This document shows positions 1 through 7,825 of a stretch of 30,666 nucleotides of DNA, in pieces; position 1 is the stretch's first letter; each line of letters opens with the position of its first letter. The stretch comes from Treponema sp. (GTDB taxonomy: Bacteria > Spirochaetota > Spirochaetia > Treponematales > Treponemataceae). The position numbers and the translations under genes were made by a program. The stretch is from assembly GCA_016297805.1 (NCBI GenBank), contig JAEDFX010000017.1:1-30666 (forward strand), written 5' to 3'. The notes below the pieces were generated by a model, which saw only the letters and a list, made by a program, of their open reading frames with translations, did not search any database and was not told the DNA's origin.

Positions 1-3000
1 GTTGGTAACTGTCCTAGTGTAAAACTTAATTTGGTTGGTGATAAAGAACCAAATGAATTTACTATTTATATAAGACCTGGTACTGAAGGAAAACTTTTCT
101 ATGTAAAAGATTCTTCTCCTGCATCAAGTGAAAATCAGAATACTGGGTCTGAAAGTTCTGGTACAGAAATTACTTCTTTAAGCGAGATAACTGCCGAAGC
201 TTATACAAATGACACAAAAGTTACATATCTTGCACAATTTAAAGATAAGAAACCTGCTGACGATTTAAGAACTCTTTCAATTGACAGATACACAGGTTCA
301 GAAACAGAGACTTATGATGCAACTAAGTGGACAAAATTAGCGAAATGGGAAACAGGTAATGCTAACACAGATTGGTATTATTCAAATCCTCATAAAGATG
401 GATATTATTACCTTGATAACGGAGGCTCACCTCTTACTACAGATTCTAACTATCTGTACTACCGCCTGGTAACTCAGGATAAGGCTGGTAACACAAATTA
501 TGCTTATGTAAAAGTTGCAACTGATACAACCGCTCCAACTGTAACCTTGGTCGAAGGTTCAATTACAGGTGTAAATAATATTGGTGGAATAAACTATTTC
601 AATTCAAACTCAACAGCAAAACTTAAATATGCCGATACAGGTTCAGGTCTTAAGAGTTATACTGGTGTAGATTCAGTTACTGGTTATGTAAAAGAAACTG
701 AAGGAATTGAAGTAAATCTTGTTAATTTTACACCTTCAAACTTTAAACTTAGTTTTACTGCGAAAGACAATGTTGATAACGTTGGTTCAATCAATCTTAC
801 CTATAACGGAAGTGATACTTGGGGAAAAGATACAACAGCTCCTGTAGCTTTAGCTCTTACAGAACAGACTGCACATAAATATACTCACGATTGGTCTACA
901 TTAGGTAATAACACCACAAACTTTGAAATTACTTCTATTGCTACACCAGCAGGTGATTTTGATAACGTTCATGGTTCTGTTAAGGTTATTCCAGGAAGCG
1001 GAAAAGCTGCTACAATATCATTGAAGAATGTAACAGGCTTTAAGTTTAAACCTGCGGCTACAGATTCCGATTCAAACTTATATGGCTGGTATGTAAACAA
1101 GGAGCAGAAAACTGGTGCGGAACTTGGCTTTATTTCTGTAAGCGAAGTAACTTTTACTTCTGAATATACATTCAATTCTGTGCCATCTGCTTCAGATATT
1201 TATTATTTCTACCCTGTAGATAAAGCTGGTAATGCAGGCGATCCAATTACCCTTACTTTTGTTGAAGCAGCTGTACCTGTAATAAATTCTGTTACACCAT
1301 ATTTAACTACAATTGTAGAAAAAGATGGAAAATATTACTTTAATTCAGCTTCTAAATTAACTGTTGAAGTTCATAACCCTACAGAATCTGCTATGAATAT
1401 TAGTTCTGTAAGACTTGCCTATAACAAAAATGGCAGCTTTACAGGTCTGGTAAGAAGCTTTACTCCGGGAACAAATATCGCTGCTGGTGGAACAGAGTCT
1501 ATAACAGTTGTTTTGCCAGATGCTGTTTCAGAGGATATTTCTGATTCTCCACTGTATGTTTGGGCAAACACGGCACATGTTTCTTCTGCCTATAGCCAGC
1601 TGGAACATACATTGACTTATGATGCCACTGGTCCTGCAAATATTAACATTTCTTCTGTTACTGGTAAAAATGGTTCAGGTGCAACTGGCTTTGCTGCCGG
1701 TTCTGGAACAGCTGTTTCTTATGGTAAAAATGCAACATCAATTGAAATTACCCCTGCATCAGAAGATTTACTGGACGTAGTCTATTCAACAAGCAGTTCA
1801 GGTCCTTGGGGAGATAAAGTTACATTTACACCTGCTAGTATTGGTGCTTCTTCTGTAATCTATGCAAAAGACTCTCTTGGCAATGTATCAAATCAGTCAA
1901 TCACCTTTACTCTGGATGATACTGTAAGTGCTGTTAATCTTACTTTCAATAATACAACAGGCATTTATAATGATTCTGCTAATAATACTCTTTACTATAA
2001 AGCTGATGCTTCACCAATTTCTATTACCGCAAAAGCCGGTACAGATACTGACATTTCCTATTACTATTACAATGACTCTACAAATCAATCACTGGATGGA
2101 AACTTTACTATTGAAAATCCTGATGGTTTATATAAATTCTATGCAGTAGACAATCTTGGAAATGAAACTGAAGTTCCAGTTGAAATTACAATTACAAAAG
2201 ATGATAGTATTGAAATTCCAACAGCAACCTTCAAATGGTACAAGGACACAACAGAAGTAACAGAAGCTTCTTACGTTTCGGCTTCTGGTAATGAATATAC
2301 TTATAATTCAAATCAGATTAATAAGATTGAGTTTACTCCAAGTGCAACTCCAGATGCTTCAGGAATTGTAGGCTATGCAACTTCTTCAACTGCTGCGGAT
2401 GCCGACTGGAAGTCTACAGTAACTGTTTCAAATCCAACTGGTGAAATCAGCATTTATGCAAAAGATAAGGTTGGCAATATAAGTGAACCATTAACTTACA
2501 GCTTCACTGCAGATGGTACAGGAGTTAAATTATCAACTTCAGGTGCTAGCATTTCTAATTCCTTTGGTGCAATGGACTCAACACCAAGTGTGACTCCTAA
2601 CGGTGTAAGTGGTACAGTAACAGGAGCTGTTCAGGGAAAAGATGATATTGTTGGAACAGGCTATACAACACAATTCATTCCAGCTGAGTCAACTTTTACA
2701 GTAACTGTTGATGGTGATTATGATGATTTGGTGGGTTATGCATTCACAATTGGTAATACGTCAGCTGTATTTACAGAACCTTCAACCTTTACTGAAATTA
2801 CAGGTAGTTCGTCATTAACACTTCCTTTACCAGCTATTACAGAAGCTCATTCTTACATCTTCCTCTGGCTTAAAGATAGGGTAGGAAATACAACTTACTA
2901 TAACATCTGTAATTCAAATATGAACTGGTGGCTCACGCAGACAGTTCCTGATGGCTTTAACTGGAAGGTTGATACTGATAAAATTGTGTTAACAGGCTTG

Positions 3001-3759
3001 AAGAATGTTCCGCTTAAATCTATTTCTGTAACTGGAGATAGTATCTCTAGTGTAGAATTTGGATTTAATATTAGTACAAATCATAAGGACAAAAAATCTT
3101 ATACAAATAATAGTAATGCTTCTAGTTTAGACGGTTATTTTGCAGGTGAAGATAAAATTACTCTTACTGTTTCTAATGCTTCTAATGTAACAGACGTTTC
3201 TGTAACAACAATTTACAACGATACTCCAATTATAGGAACAAAAGAAGGTTTACTCGCTTCTGCAGCTCGTTTTGCATCCTCAGCCGCAGCATCCATAAAA
3301 TCCCTCTTCACACCAAAATCAAAGAAGGTAGACTTAACTGCTCAGTCTCGCATTGCAGATAAATCAGAAATTACAAACAATAATAGAGCTGTAACTTCTG
3401 TTCCTGCATCTGAGATTCCTGAGCTTGTCAAAGAATCAGAGTTGCCATCAGCTAAAGCTAAGCCAGTTAAAAATCAGCCTACTAGAACAAAGAAAATTGC
3501 TTCCCGCAGCGCAGATTCTATAAAGGTTTCATCAGTTTCTACTGTAAGTCCGGTTCTTCCAGAAAACGCCAAGGTTCTGGAGGCTAAACCAATTCAGCTG
3601 TCTGTAGAAAACGAAGAACATATTACAAACGTTGTAGAGAATAATCCTTCTCCTCAACGCAGGGTTCCACTATCTTTGGTAATCTTTACAACGATTACTG
3701 TAATTGTGATAGCTGGAATGTTTATCACTAGTAAAAAGATTATTGACATGTATAATTAA
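1..3759 (+). CDS. Giant Ig-like repeat surface/periplasmic protein with C-terminal membrane anchor (5' end outside window)
   Basis: The frame is open from base 1, so the N-terminus and signal peptide lie upstream; the TTG at 31 is internal. The visible 1252 residues are rich in Thr, Ser, Asn and Tyr and look like serial beta-sandwich domains. A strand-end motif of the type D-K-A/V-G-N recurs near nt 478, 1219, 1873, 2149, 2467 and 2875, and DTTAP-type domain starts occur near 523 and 829, as in bacterial Ig-like adhesin repeats. About nt 3230-3660 is a low-complexity Ser/Ala/Lys/Pro linker. A hydrophobic helix at about 3664-3732 is followed by a short tail ending IIDMYN. Helix plus charged tail suggests inner-membrane anchoring facing the periplasm, or an unusual surface display; no LPXTG or autotransporter barrel is visible. 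The exact function and ligand are unknown. Confidence 0.8.
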   Translation, partial: VGNCPSVKLNLVGDKEPNEFTIYIRPGTEGKLFYVKDSSPASSENQNTGSESSGTEITSLSEITAEAYTNDTKVTYLAQFKDKKPADDLRTLSIDRYTGSETETYDATKWTKLAKWETGNANTDWYYSNPHKDGYYYLDNGGSPLTTDSNYLYYRLVTQDKAGNTNYAYVKVATDTTAPTVTLVEGSITGVNNIGGINYFNSNSTAKLKYADTGSGLKSYTGVDSVTGYVKETEGIEVNLVNFTPSNFKLSFTAKDNVDNVGSINLTYNGSDTWGKDTTAPVALALTEQTAHKYTHDWSTLGNNTTNFEITSIATPAGDFDNVHGSVKVIPGSGKAATISLKNVTGFKFKPAATDSDSNLYGWYVNKEQKTGAELGFISVSEVTFTSEYTFNSVPSASDIYYFYPVDKAGNAGDPITLTFVEAAVPVINSVTPYLTTIVEKDGKYYFNSASKLTVEVHNPTESAMNISSVRLAYNKNGSFTGLVRSFTPGTNIAAGGTESITVVLPDAVSEDISDSPLYVWANTAHVSSAYSQLEHTLTYDATGPANINISSVTGKNGSGATGFAAGSGTAVSYGKNATSIEITPASEDLLDVVYSTSSSGPWGDKVTFTPASIGASSVIYAKDSLGNVSNQSITFTLDDTVSAVNLTFNNTTGIYNDSANNTLYYKADASPISITAKAGTDTDISYYYYNDSTNQSLDGNFTIENPDGLYKFYAVDNLGNETEVPVEITITKDDSIEIPTATFKWYKDTTEVTEASYVSASGNEYTYNSNQINKIEFTPSATPDASGIVGYATSSTAADADWKSTVTVSNPTGEISIYAKDKVGNISEPLTYSFTADGTGVKLSTSGASISNSFGAMDSTPSVTPNGVSGTVTGAVQGKDDIVGTGYTTQFIPAESTFTVTVDGDYDDLVGYAFTIGNTSAVFTEPSTFTEITGSSSLTLPLPAITEAHSYIFLWLKDRVGNTTYYNICNSNMNWWLTQTVPDGFNWKVDTDKIVLTGLKNVPLKSISVTGDSISSVEFGFNISTNHKDKKSYTNNSNASSLDGYFAGEDKITLTVSNASNVTDVSVTTIYNDTPIIGTKEGLLASAARFASSAAASIKSLFTPKSKKVDLTAQSRIADKSEITNNNRAVTSVPASEIPELVKESELPSAKAKPVKNQPTRTKKIASRSADSIKVSSVSTVSPVLPENAKVLEAKPIQLSVENEEHITNVVENNPSPQRRVPLSLVIFTTITVIVIAGMFITSKKIIDMYN

Positions 3760-3772
3760 TCTTTTTTATAAT
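3743..3772 (+). promoter_or_regulatory. Sigma70-type consensus promoter for the FecR-like pair
   Basis: TTGACA at 3743-3748, an 18-base spacer, and TATAAT at 3767-3772. Both hexamers match consensus. The -35 box lies in the last codons of the Ig-like gene. The predicted start near 3779 gives a leader of about 30 bases, containing GGAGG at 3799-3803 before the ATG at 3811. Confidence 0.75.
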
Positions 3773-3810
3773 ATTTGATTGGAAAAAACAGTTAAATCGG
3801 AGGTTTTATT

Positions 3811-4230
3811 ATGAACAAGAAATCGGTATTAATCGCAGTTCTTGCAATTTTCATGTCAGCTTCTATTTTTGCTGCAGGTTCTTACAAGGTTAAGAGCGTA
3901 AAAGGCAAAGTTACTTACGAGGCTACACCAGGTAACTGGAAGAATGTTACAGTTGGACAGGAATTGTCTGCAGCAACTGTAATCAACACAAGCTTGAATT
4001 CAACAGTAGTTCTTTCTGCTGGTGATTCAGATGTAACAATTAAAGCAATGCAGAAGGGAACTGTTGATTCGTTGGCAGCTGGTTCTTCTGGTGTTGCAAA
4101 AACAGGTTTGAAAAAGAATTCTCTCAAAGCTTCTACAGTTGGCGATGAAGTAGCTGGTAATTCTAAAGGAACAGCTACTGCTTCTTCTCGTGCTTCTGAA
4201 GCAAAAGAAGATGTTGACTGGGACGAATAA
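3811..4230 (+). CDS. FecR-like domain secreted protein, copy 1
   Basis: 139 aa with a signal peptide (MNKKSVLIAVLAIFMSASIFA). The mature part begins YKVKSVKGKVTYE, followed by G-W-V-G-L and N-S-T-V-V-L positions typical of the beta-rich FecR domain, which is found in periplasmic regulators and in many stand-alone secreted proteins. It stops after one domain; there is no N-terminal anti-sigma region or TonB-related part. A strong Shine-Dalgarno (GGAGG, 3799-3803) and a consensus promoter precede it. The next gene, 21 bases downstream, is a paralogue with the same C-terminal pattern: a Gly/Thr/Ala/Ser stretch, ASSRASEAK, then DV-W and acidic residues. Its place upstream of a CHASE2 cyclase suggests a signalling or envelope-sensing role, but that is inference. 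Confidence 0.75.
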   Translation: MNKKSVLIAVLAIFMSASIFAAGSYKVKSVKGKVTYEATPGNWKNVTVGQELSAATVINTSLNSTVVLSAGDSDVTIKAMQKGTVDSLAAGSSGVAKTGLKKNSLKASTVGDEVAGNSKGTATASSRASEAKEDVDWDE

Positions 4231-4251
4231 TAGGTTAGGAAGAATAACGGA

Positions 4252-4668
4252 ATGAAAAAAGTAATTACATTTTTATCAATCTTAATGGCTTTAAGTTGCG
4301 TTGTATTTGCTGAAAAAAAAGCTTCATATACAGTTTCATCACTTACTGGAAAAGTAACTTACGAAGTTTCTAACGGTGAATGGGCAGATGTTAAAGCTGG
4401 TATGACACTTGATATTGATGCAAACGTTAATGTTGGTCTTAATTCTACATTGGTGGTTGAAAAAGATGGTGCAAAGTTCACTATCAAACCAATGAAAAAA
4501 GGAAAGCTTTCTGAGCTTGCTGCTGCCAATCTTAAAGGTGGTGTAAAAGTTGGTTCAAAAATCACACAGAGTGATATTGCAGATGCTTCTAAAAGAACTA
4601 CAAAAGGTTCGGCAACTGCTTCATCACGTGCATCTGAAGCAAAAGCAGATGTGTTGTGGGAAGACTAA
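4252..4668 (+). CDS. FecR-like domain secreted protein, copy 2
   Basis: 138 aa, a tandem paralogue of the preceding gene. The signal peptide (MKKVITFLSILMALSCVVFA) is followed by YTVSSLTGKVTYE and a single FecR-like beta domain. The two copies share the opening strand, the N-S-T strand, a KPMKKG/KAMQKG turn, and the C-terminal ASSRASEAK tail ending in acidic residues after Trp. The Shine-Dalgarno is weaker (AGGAAG, 4237-4242), so expression probably relies on co-transcription with copy 1. A long hairpin with a T-tract follows, so most transcripts probably end there and only some read into the cyclase gene. Function unknown beyond the domain. Confidence 0.75.
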   Translation: MKKVITFLSILMALSCVVFAEKKASYTVSSLTGKVTYEVSNGEWADVKAGMTLDIDANVNVGLNSTLVVEKDGAKFTIKPMKKGKLSELAAANLKGGVKVGSKITQSDIADASKRTTKGSATASSRASEAKADVLWED

Positions 4669-4686
4669 TCTAGCTTAAAATTTATG

Positions 4687-4814
4687 AAAGGGGCTGGCCC
4701 AATAAGTAATGACTGTAGCGGTCATTGAGCCTGTCGAAATGACCATTGTACTAAATGTTGTGGTTTCGACAAGCTCAACCACCGCAGTTGTACTTTTGGA
4801 CAGCCCTTTTTTTT
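4687..4814. repeat. REPIN-like long imperfect inverted repeat
   Basis: Two palindromic REP-type arms, TTGAGCCTGTCGAAA (4725-4739) and TTTCGACAAGCTCAA (4764-4778), lie in inverted orientation around a short spacer. The pairing continues outward with bulges through CCAA(T)AAGTA/TACTTTTGG to AAAGGGGCTG (4687-4696) and CAGCCCTTTT (4801-4810). Nearly the whole 120-base segment can therefore fold as one stem. Two inverted REPs around a spacer is the REPIN arrangement; mobility is inferred, not seen. Confidence 0.65.
4687..4814 (+). terminator. Rho-independent-type terminator formed by the outer stem
   Basis: The outer 10-base stem (4687-4696 with 4801-4810, one G-U pair) runs directly into eight Ts at 4807-4814. 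It sits between the second FecR-like gene and the cyclase. The stem is much longer than a usual terminator because it encloses the REPIN-like element. Confidence 0.55.
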
Positions 4815-4834
4815 AAGTAAAAAAAGGAAACATT

Positions 4835-7579
4835 ATGTTAAAAAAATATCTTCATTTTATTATCCCGGTTATTTCTGTAGCTATATGTTCTCTTTTGTTG
4901 TTTACAACAATGGATAAAAAAGTTGCAGACTGGTTTCAGCGTCCATTACGTTCAACTGCCGAAGATAAACAGGTTGTAATGGTAAACGTAGACGATGATT
5001 CTGTAAATGCTATTGGTCGCTGGCCATTTTCTCGTGAAGTTTATGCAAAATCTCTTATGGTTCTTAAAGAGCTTGGTGCTGAATCAGTTGTATTCGATTT
5101 AAGCTTTGTAGATAAAAGTGAATCAAAGGTTGATGAACGCTATGTAAAAGAAGTGCTTCCTAAATACGTAGCAGACGGCTTTGAAACTATTGATGATAAA
5201 GTAATGCAGTATATGGGATATTTCTCTGGTCTTAAAGTTTCTGAGGATGAAGCTGAACAGGCCTGCTATGACATTCTTGATACTACTGCAACTGTAAAAA
5301 ATACTCTGGAAACAAACATTTCCTATGTTATTGAATCTCAGGACTTGTCTCTTGCCCGTGCTATGAAGTACTTTGGCAATACTTATGTAACCCTGACTTT
5401 TGATGATTCTTCAGAAATTTCCGATGACTTCAACGACTATCTTAAAGATTATATTGCGTTGGATAATATTGAAGTTATTAATGATACAAAGACTCCGGTT
5501 GCCTCAAATGTTCTTCCAGCAATTGAAGAATTTATGACTCAGTCAAAGCGTGCAGGTTTTGTTAATGCCGATCCAGATAAGGATAACTACATGCGTCGTG
5601 TTAATCCTGTAGTTATTAAAGATGGAAAATATTACGGACAGCTTGTGCTTGTACCTCTTCTTAATCACTTTGGTAATCCAAAAATGATTATTACCAGCAG
5701 TACAATCACTCTTAAGGAATGTAAATTTGCCGATGGTTCAGTAAAGGATATCAAAATTCCTCGTGGAGAAGATGGAAGAATTATTCTTAAATATCCAAAA
5801 ACCTTGTTCGTAAATTATAACGATACTTCTTTGTACAACATCTACCGTATTGCCTTGCTTGATGATGATATTAAAAATCAGCTTCAGTATCTGAATGATA
5901 ATGGCTTCTTTGAAGTTTATGGAGAAAATGATGAAACTCCTTATGAGGCCTATAGTAATGTCGCATATATTCAGGACAGTCTTATGGAAGGTTCTGATGA
6001 TTTTTCATTTGATGATTATATTTCCTATCGCAATGTTTTCTTCGAACTTTATGATGAATTCCTTTACAACGGTTATGATCAGATTCTTATTGATGGTTGG
6101 GAAGCAGATGAAGAACTTACTGAAGTGATTCGTGATAACTTTGCTATTTGCCGCAATACTTATAATAAAATTATAAATGCCCGTGAAAGCATTCAGCAGA
6201 TTGTTCAGAACTCTATGTGTATTATTGGTACAAATGCTACAAGTACAACAGACTACGGTTTGAATCAGTATGAAGAGCATTATCCAAATCCAGGTGTTCA
6301 CTATACTTTTGCAAACATGCTTCTTGCACAGGACTTTGTTGATGATGCTCCTGCCTGGGTTTCTGTTTTAATTGCGGCTATTCTTTGTCTTGCATACAGC
6401 TATGCCGCAAATAAGATTAAGAGTACTGGTAAGCAGATTATTTTAGGAATTACTTCCTTAGCTGTAACAATTCTTTTGATGCTTTTGTTTTTTGTCATAA
6501 CTAGAAGATATCTGGGACTTGTAGTTCCATTTATGGCTTTGTTTGTTTCATTTGTTGCAAATACAATTGCAGGATTTATTACTGCTTCACACGATAAACG
6601 CTTTATTACAAACGCTTTCAGTCAGTGTTTGTCTAAAGAAGTAGTTGCCGACATTGTTGCAAATCCATCATCATTCAAGCTTGGTGGTCAGCGTCTTGAA
6701 ATGACAGCTATGTTTACAGATATTCAGAAATTCTCTTCTTTCTCTGAACTTCTTTCTGCCGGTCAGCTGGTTGCTTTACTTAACTACTACCTTACAAAAA
6801 TGTCAGACATTATTATGGATGAACGTGGAACTGTAGATAAGTACGAAGGAGATGCAATTATTGCTTTGGTTGGTGCGCCTGTAAAAATGGAAGATCATGC
6901 TCAGCGTGCTTGTGCAGCCGCAATAAAAATGAAGAAAGCTGAAGTTGAAATGAACAAAGAAATTCATGAAATTGCCGCTGGTGAAAAGCCTGAGGAAATG
7001 GATGAAGAACTTTATTCGGCTTTCAAGATTATGGTTGAAAATCAGAAAACAATCTTTACACGTATTGGTTTGAACTCAGGCGAAATGATTGCCGGATATA
7101 TGGGTTCTGAAAATAAAAAGAACTACACTATGATGGGAAATAATGTAAACCTTGCCAGCCGTCTTGAAGGTGTAAACAAGCAGTATCACACAAGTGGTAT
7201 TATGATTAGTGAAGCTACTCGTAATCTTCTTGGTGACCGCTTCCTTGTGCGCAGTTTGGATCGTGTTCGTGTAGTAAACGTTAATACTCCAATTCGTCTT
7301 TACGAACTTATTGATGAAAAAGAATTATGTTCAGAAGATAAAATTGCATATTTTGCAAAATGGGAAGAGGCATTGAAGCGTTTTGAAGAAAAAGAATATG
7401 CCGCCGCTGCAGATATTATGAATAAGCTTTTGAATAAAAATCCAAAAGACGCAGTTGCCCGTTACTATTTAAGTTTGATAAATAATTTCTTCTTAAAAGG
7501 AACATACCCAACAGACAAAGATGATGTTGGTGTAGACTTCAATCCAGAAGAATTTGTATTTAAGCTGTTGCAGAAATAA
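4835..7579 (+). CDS. CHASE2-domain membrane adenylate cyclase (class III)
   Basis: 914 aa. Residues about 7-24 form a membrane helix. A long extracytoplasmic CHASE2 region follows (about 30-500, with VVMVNVDDDSVNAIGRWPF near its start), then three further helices at about 507-525, 534-555 and 559-582. The class III cyclase domain spans about 615-830. Metal aspartates are D629 (MFTDIQKFS) and D673 (YEGDAI). The purine-selecting pair is K669 and T765, and the transition-state residues are N772 and R776. Lys plus Thr fits adenylate cyclases of the class IIIb kind, so ATP to cAMP is the likely reaction. The C-terminus has one TPR-like hairpin. The Shine-Dalgarno is AAAGGA (about 4823-4828). Its position after FecR-like genes matches a recurrent FecR/CHASE2-cyclase neighbourhood. 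The ligand is unknown. Confidence 0.9.
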   Translation: MLKKYLHFIIPVISVAICSLLLFTTMDKKVADWFQRPLRSTAEDKQVVMVNVDDDSVNAIGRWPFSREVYAKSLMVLKELGAESVVFDLSFVDKSESKVDERYVKEVLPKYVADGFETIDDKVMQYMGYFSGLKVSEDEAEQACYDILDTTATVKNTLETNISYVIESQDLSLARAMKYFGNTYVTLTFDDSSEISDDFNDYLKDYIALDNIEVINDTKTPVASNVLPAIEEFMTQSKRAGFVNADPDKDNYMRRVNPVVIKDGKYYGQLVLVPLLNHFGNPKMIITSSTITLKECKFADGSVKDIKIPRGEDGRIILKYPKTLFVNYNDTSLYNIYRIALLDDDIKNQLQYLNDNGFFEVYGENDETPYEAYSNVAYIQDSLMEGSDDFSFDDYISYRNVFFELYDEFLYNGYDQILIDGWEADEELTEVIRDNFAICRNTYNKIINARESIQQIVQNSMCIIGTNATSTTDYGLNQYEEHYPNPGVHYTFANMLLAQDFVDDAPAWVSVLIAAILCLAYSYAANKIKSTGKQIILGITSLAVTILLMLLFFVITRRYLGLVVPFMALFVSFVANTIAGFITASHDKRFITNAFSQCLSKEVVADIVANPSSFKLGGQRLEMTAMFTDIQKFSSFSELLSAGQLVALLNYYLTKMSDIIMDERGTVDKYEGDAIIALVGAPVKMEDHAQRACAAAIKMKKAEVEMNKEIHEIAAGEKPEEMDEELYSAFKIMVENQKTIFTRIGLNSGEMIAGYMGSENKKNYTMMGNNVNLASRLEGVNKQYHTSGIMISEATRNLLGDRFLVRSLDRVRVVNVNTPIRLYELIDEKELCSEDKIAYFAKWEEALKRFEEKEYAAAADIMNKLLNKNPKDAVARYYLSLINNFFLKGTYPTDKDDVGVDFNPEEFVFKLLQK

Positions 7580-7583
7580 CTAC

Positions 7584-7621
7584 AAAAAAATTGGTACGCC
7601 AATGTCAGTCATCGGTGTATC
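7584..7621 (-). terminator. Leftward terminator for the fliS-flgN-folA operon (array unit 1)
   Basis: Read on the minus strand, unit 1 of the 39-bp array folds as GATACACCGATG, loop ACTGA, CATTGGCGTACC, then AA and seven Ts (A7 at 7584-7590 on the plus strand). Only this edge unit has a clear T-tract after the hairpin in the leftward direction. Confidence 0.5.
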
Positions 7622-7825
7622 ACTCTTTTTTGGTACGCCAATGTCAGTCATCGGTGTACCACTTTTTTTTGGTACGCCAATGTCAGTCATCAATGTATCA
7701 CTTTTTTTTGGTACGCCAATGTCAGTCATCAATGTATCACTTTTTTTTGGTACGCCAATGTCAGTCATCAATGTACCACTTTTTTTTGGTACACCAATGA
7801 CTGACATCAGTGTACCACTTTTTTA
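7592..7825. repeat. Six-unit 39-bp tandem array of hairpin plus T-tract units
   Basis: Units start at 7592, 7631, 7670, 7709, 7748 and 7787, exactly 39 bases apart. Each unit is an imperfect palindrome, GGTACGCCAATG, then loop TCAGT, then CATCGGTGTACC or a variant, followed by AC and six to eight Ts. Unit 2 pairs best; units 3-4 have diverged right arms. Unit 6 has the loop in reverse complement (ACTGA) and overlaps the 3' end of folA. 39 is divisible by three, so several frames stay open through the array on both strands. Confidence 0.9.
7632..7670 (+). terminator. Rightward terminator for the cyclase gene (best-paired array unit)
   Basis: Unit 2 has a 12-position stem (7632-7643 with 7649-7660; one G-U and one mismatch), a TCAGT loop, AC, then eight Ts at 7663-7670. 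The other units repeat the same design with weaker or variant right arms, so the cyclase transcript meets several terminator-like structures in a row. Confidence 0.55.

Noticed and set aside
6005..6301. Minus-strand 98-codon frame in the cyclase gene
   Set aside because: It is fully antisense to the CHASE2 coding region, with no promoter, ribosome site or domain.
7592..7825. CRISPR array
   Set aside because: The period is 39 bases with no unique spacers; the whole unit repeats, including its T-tract, and there are no cas genes.
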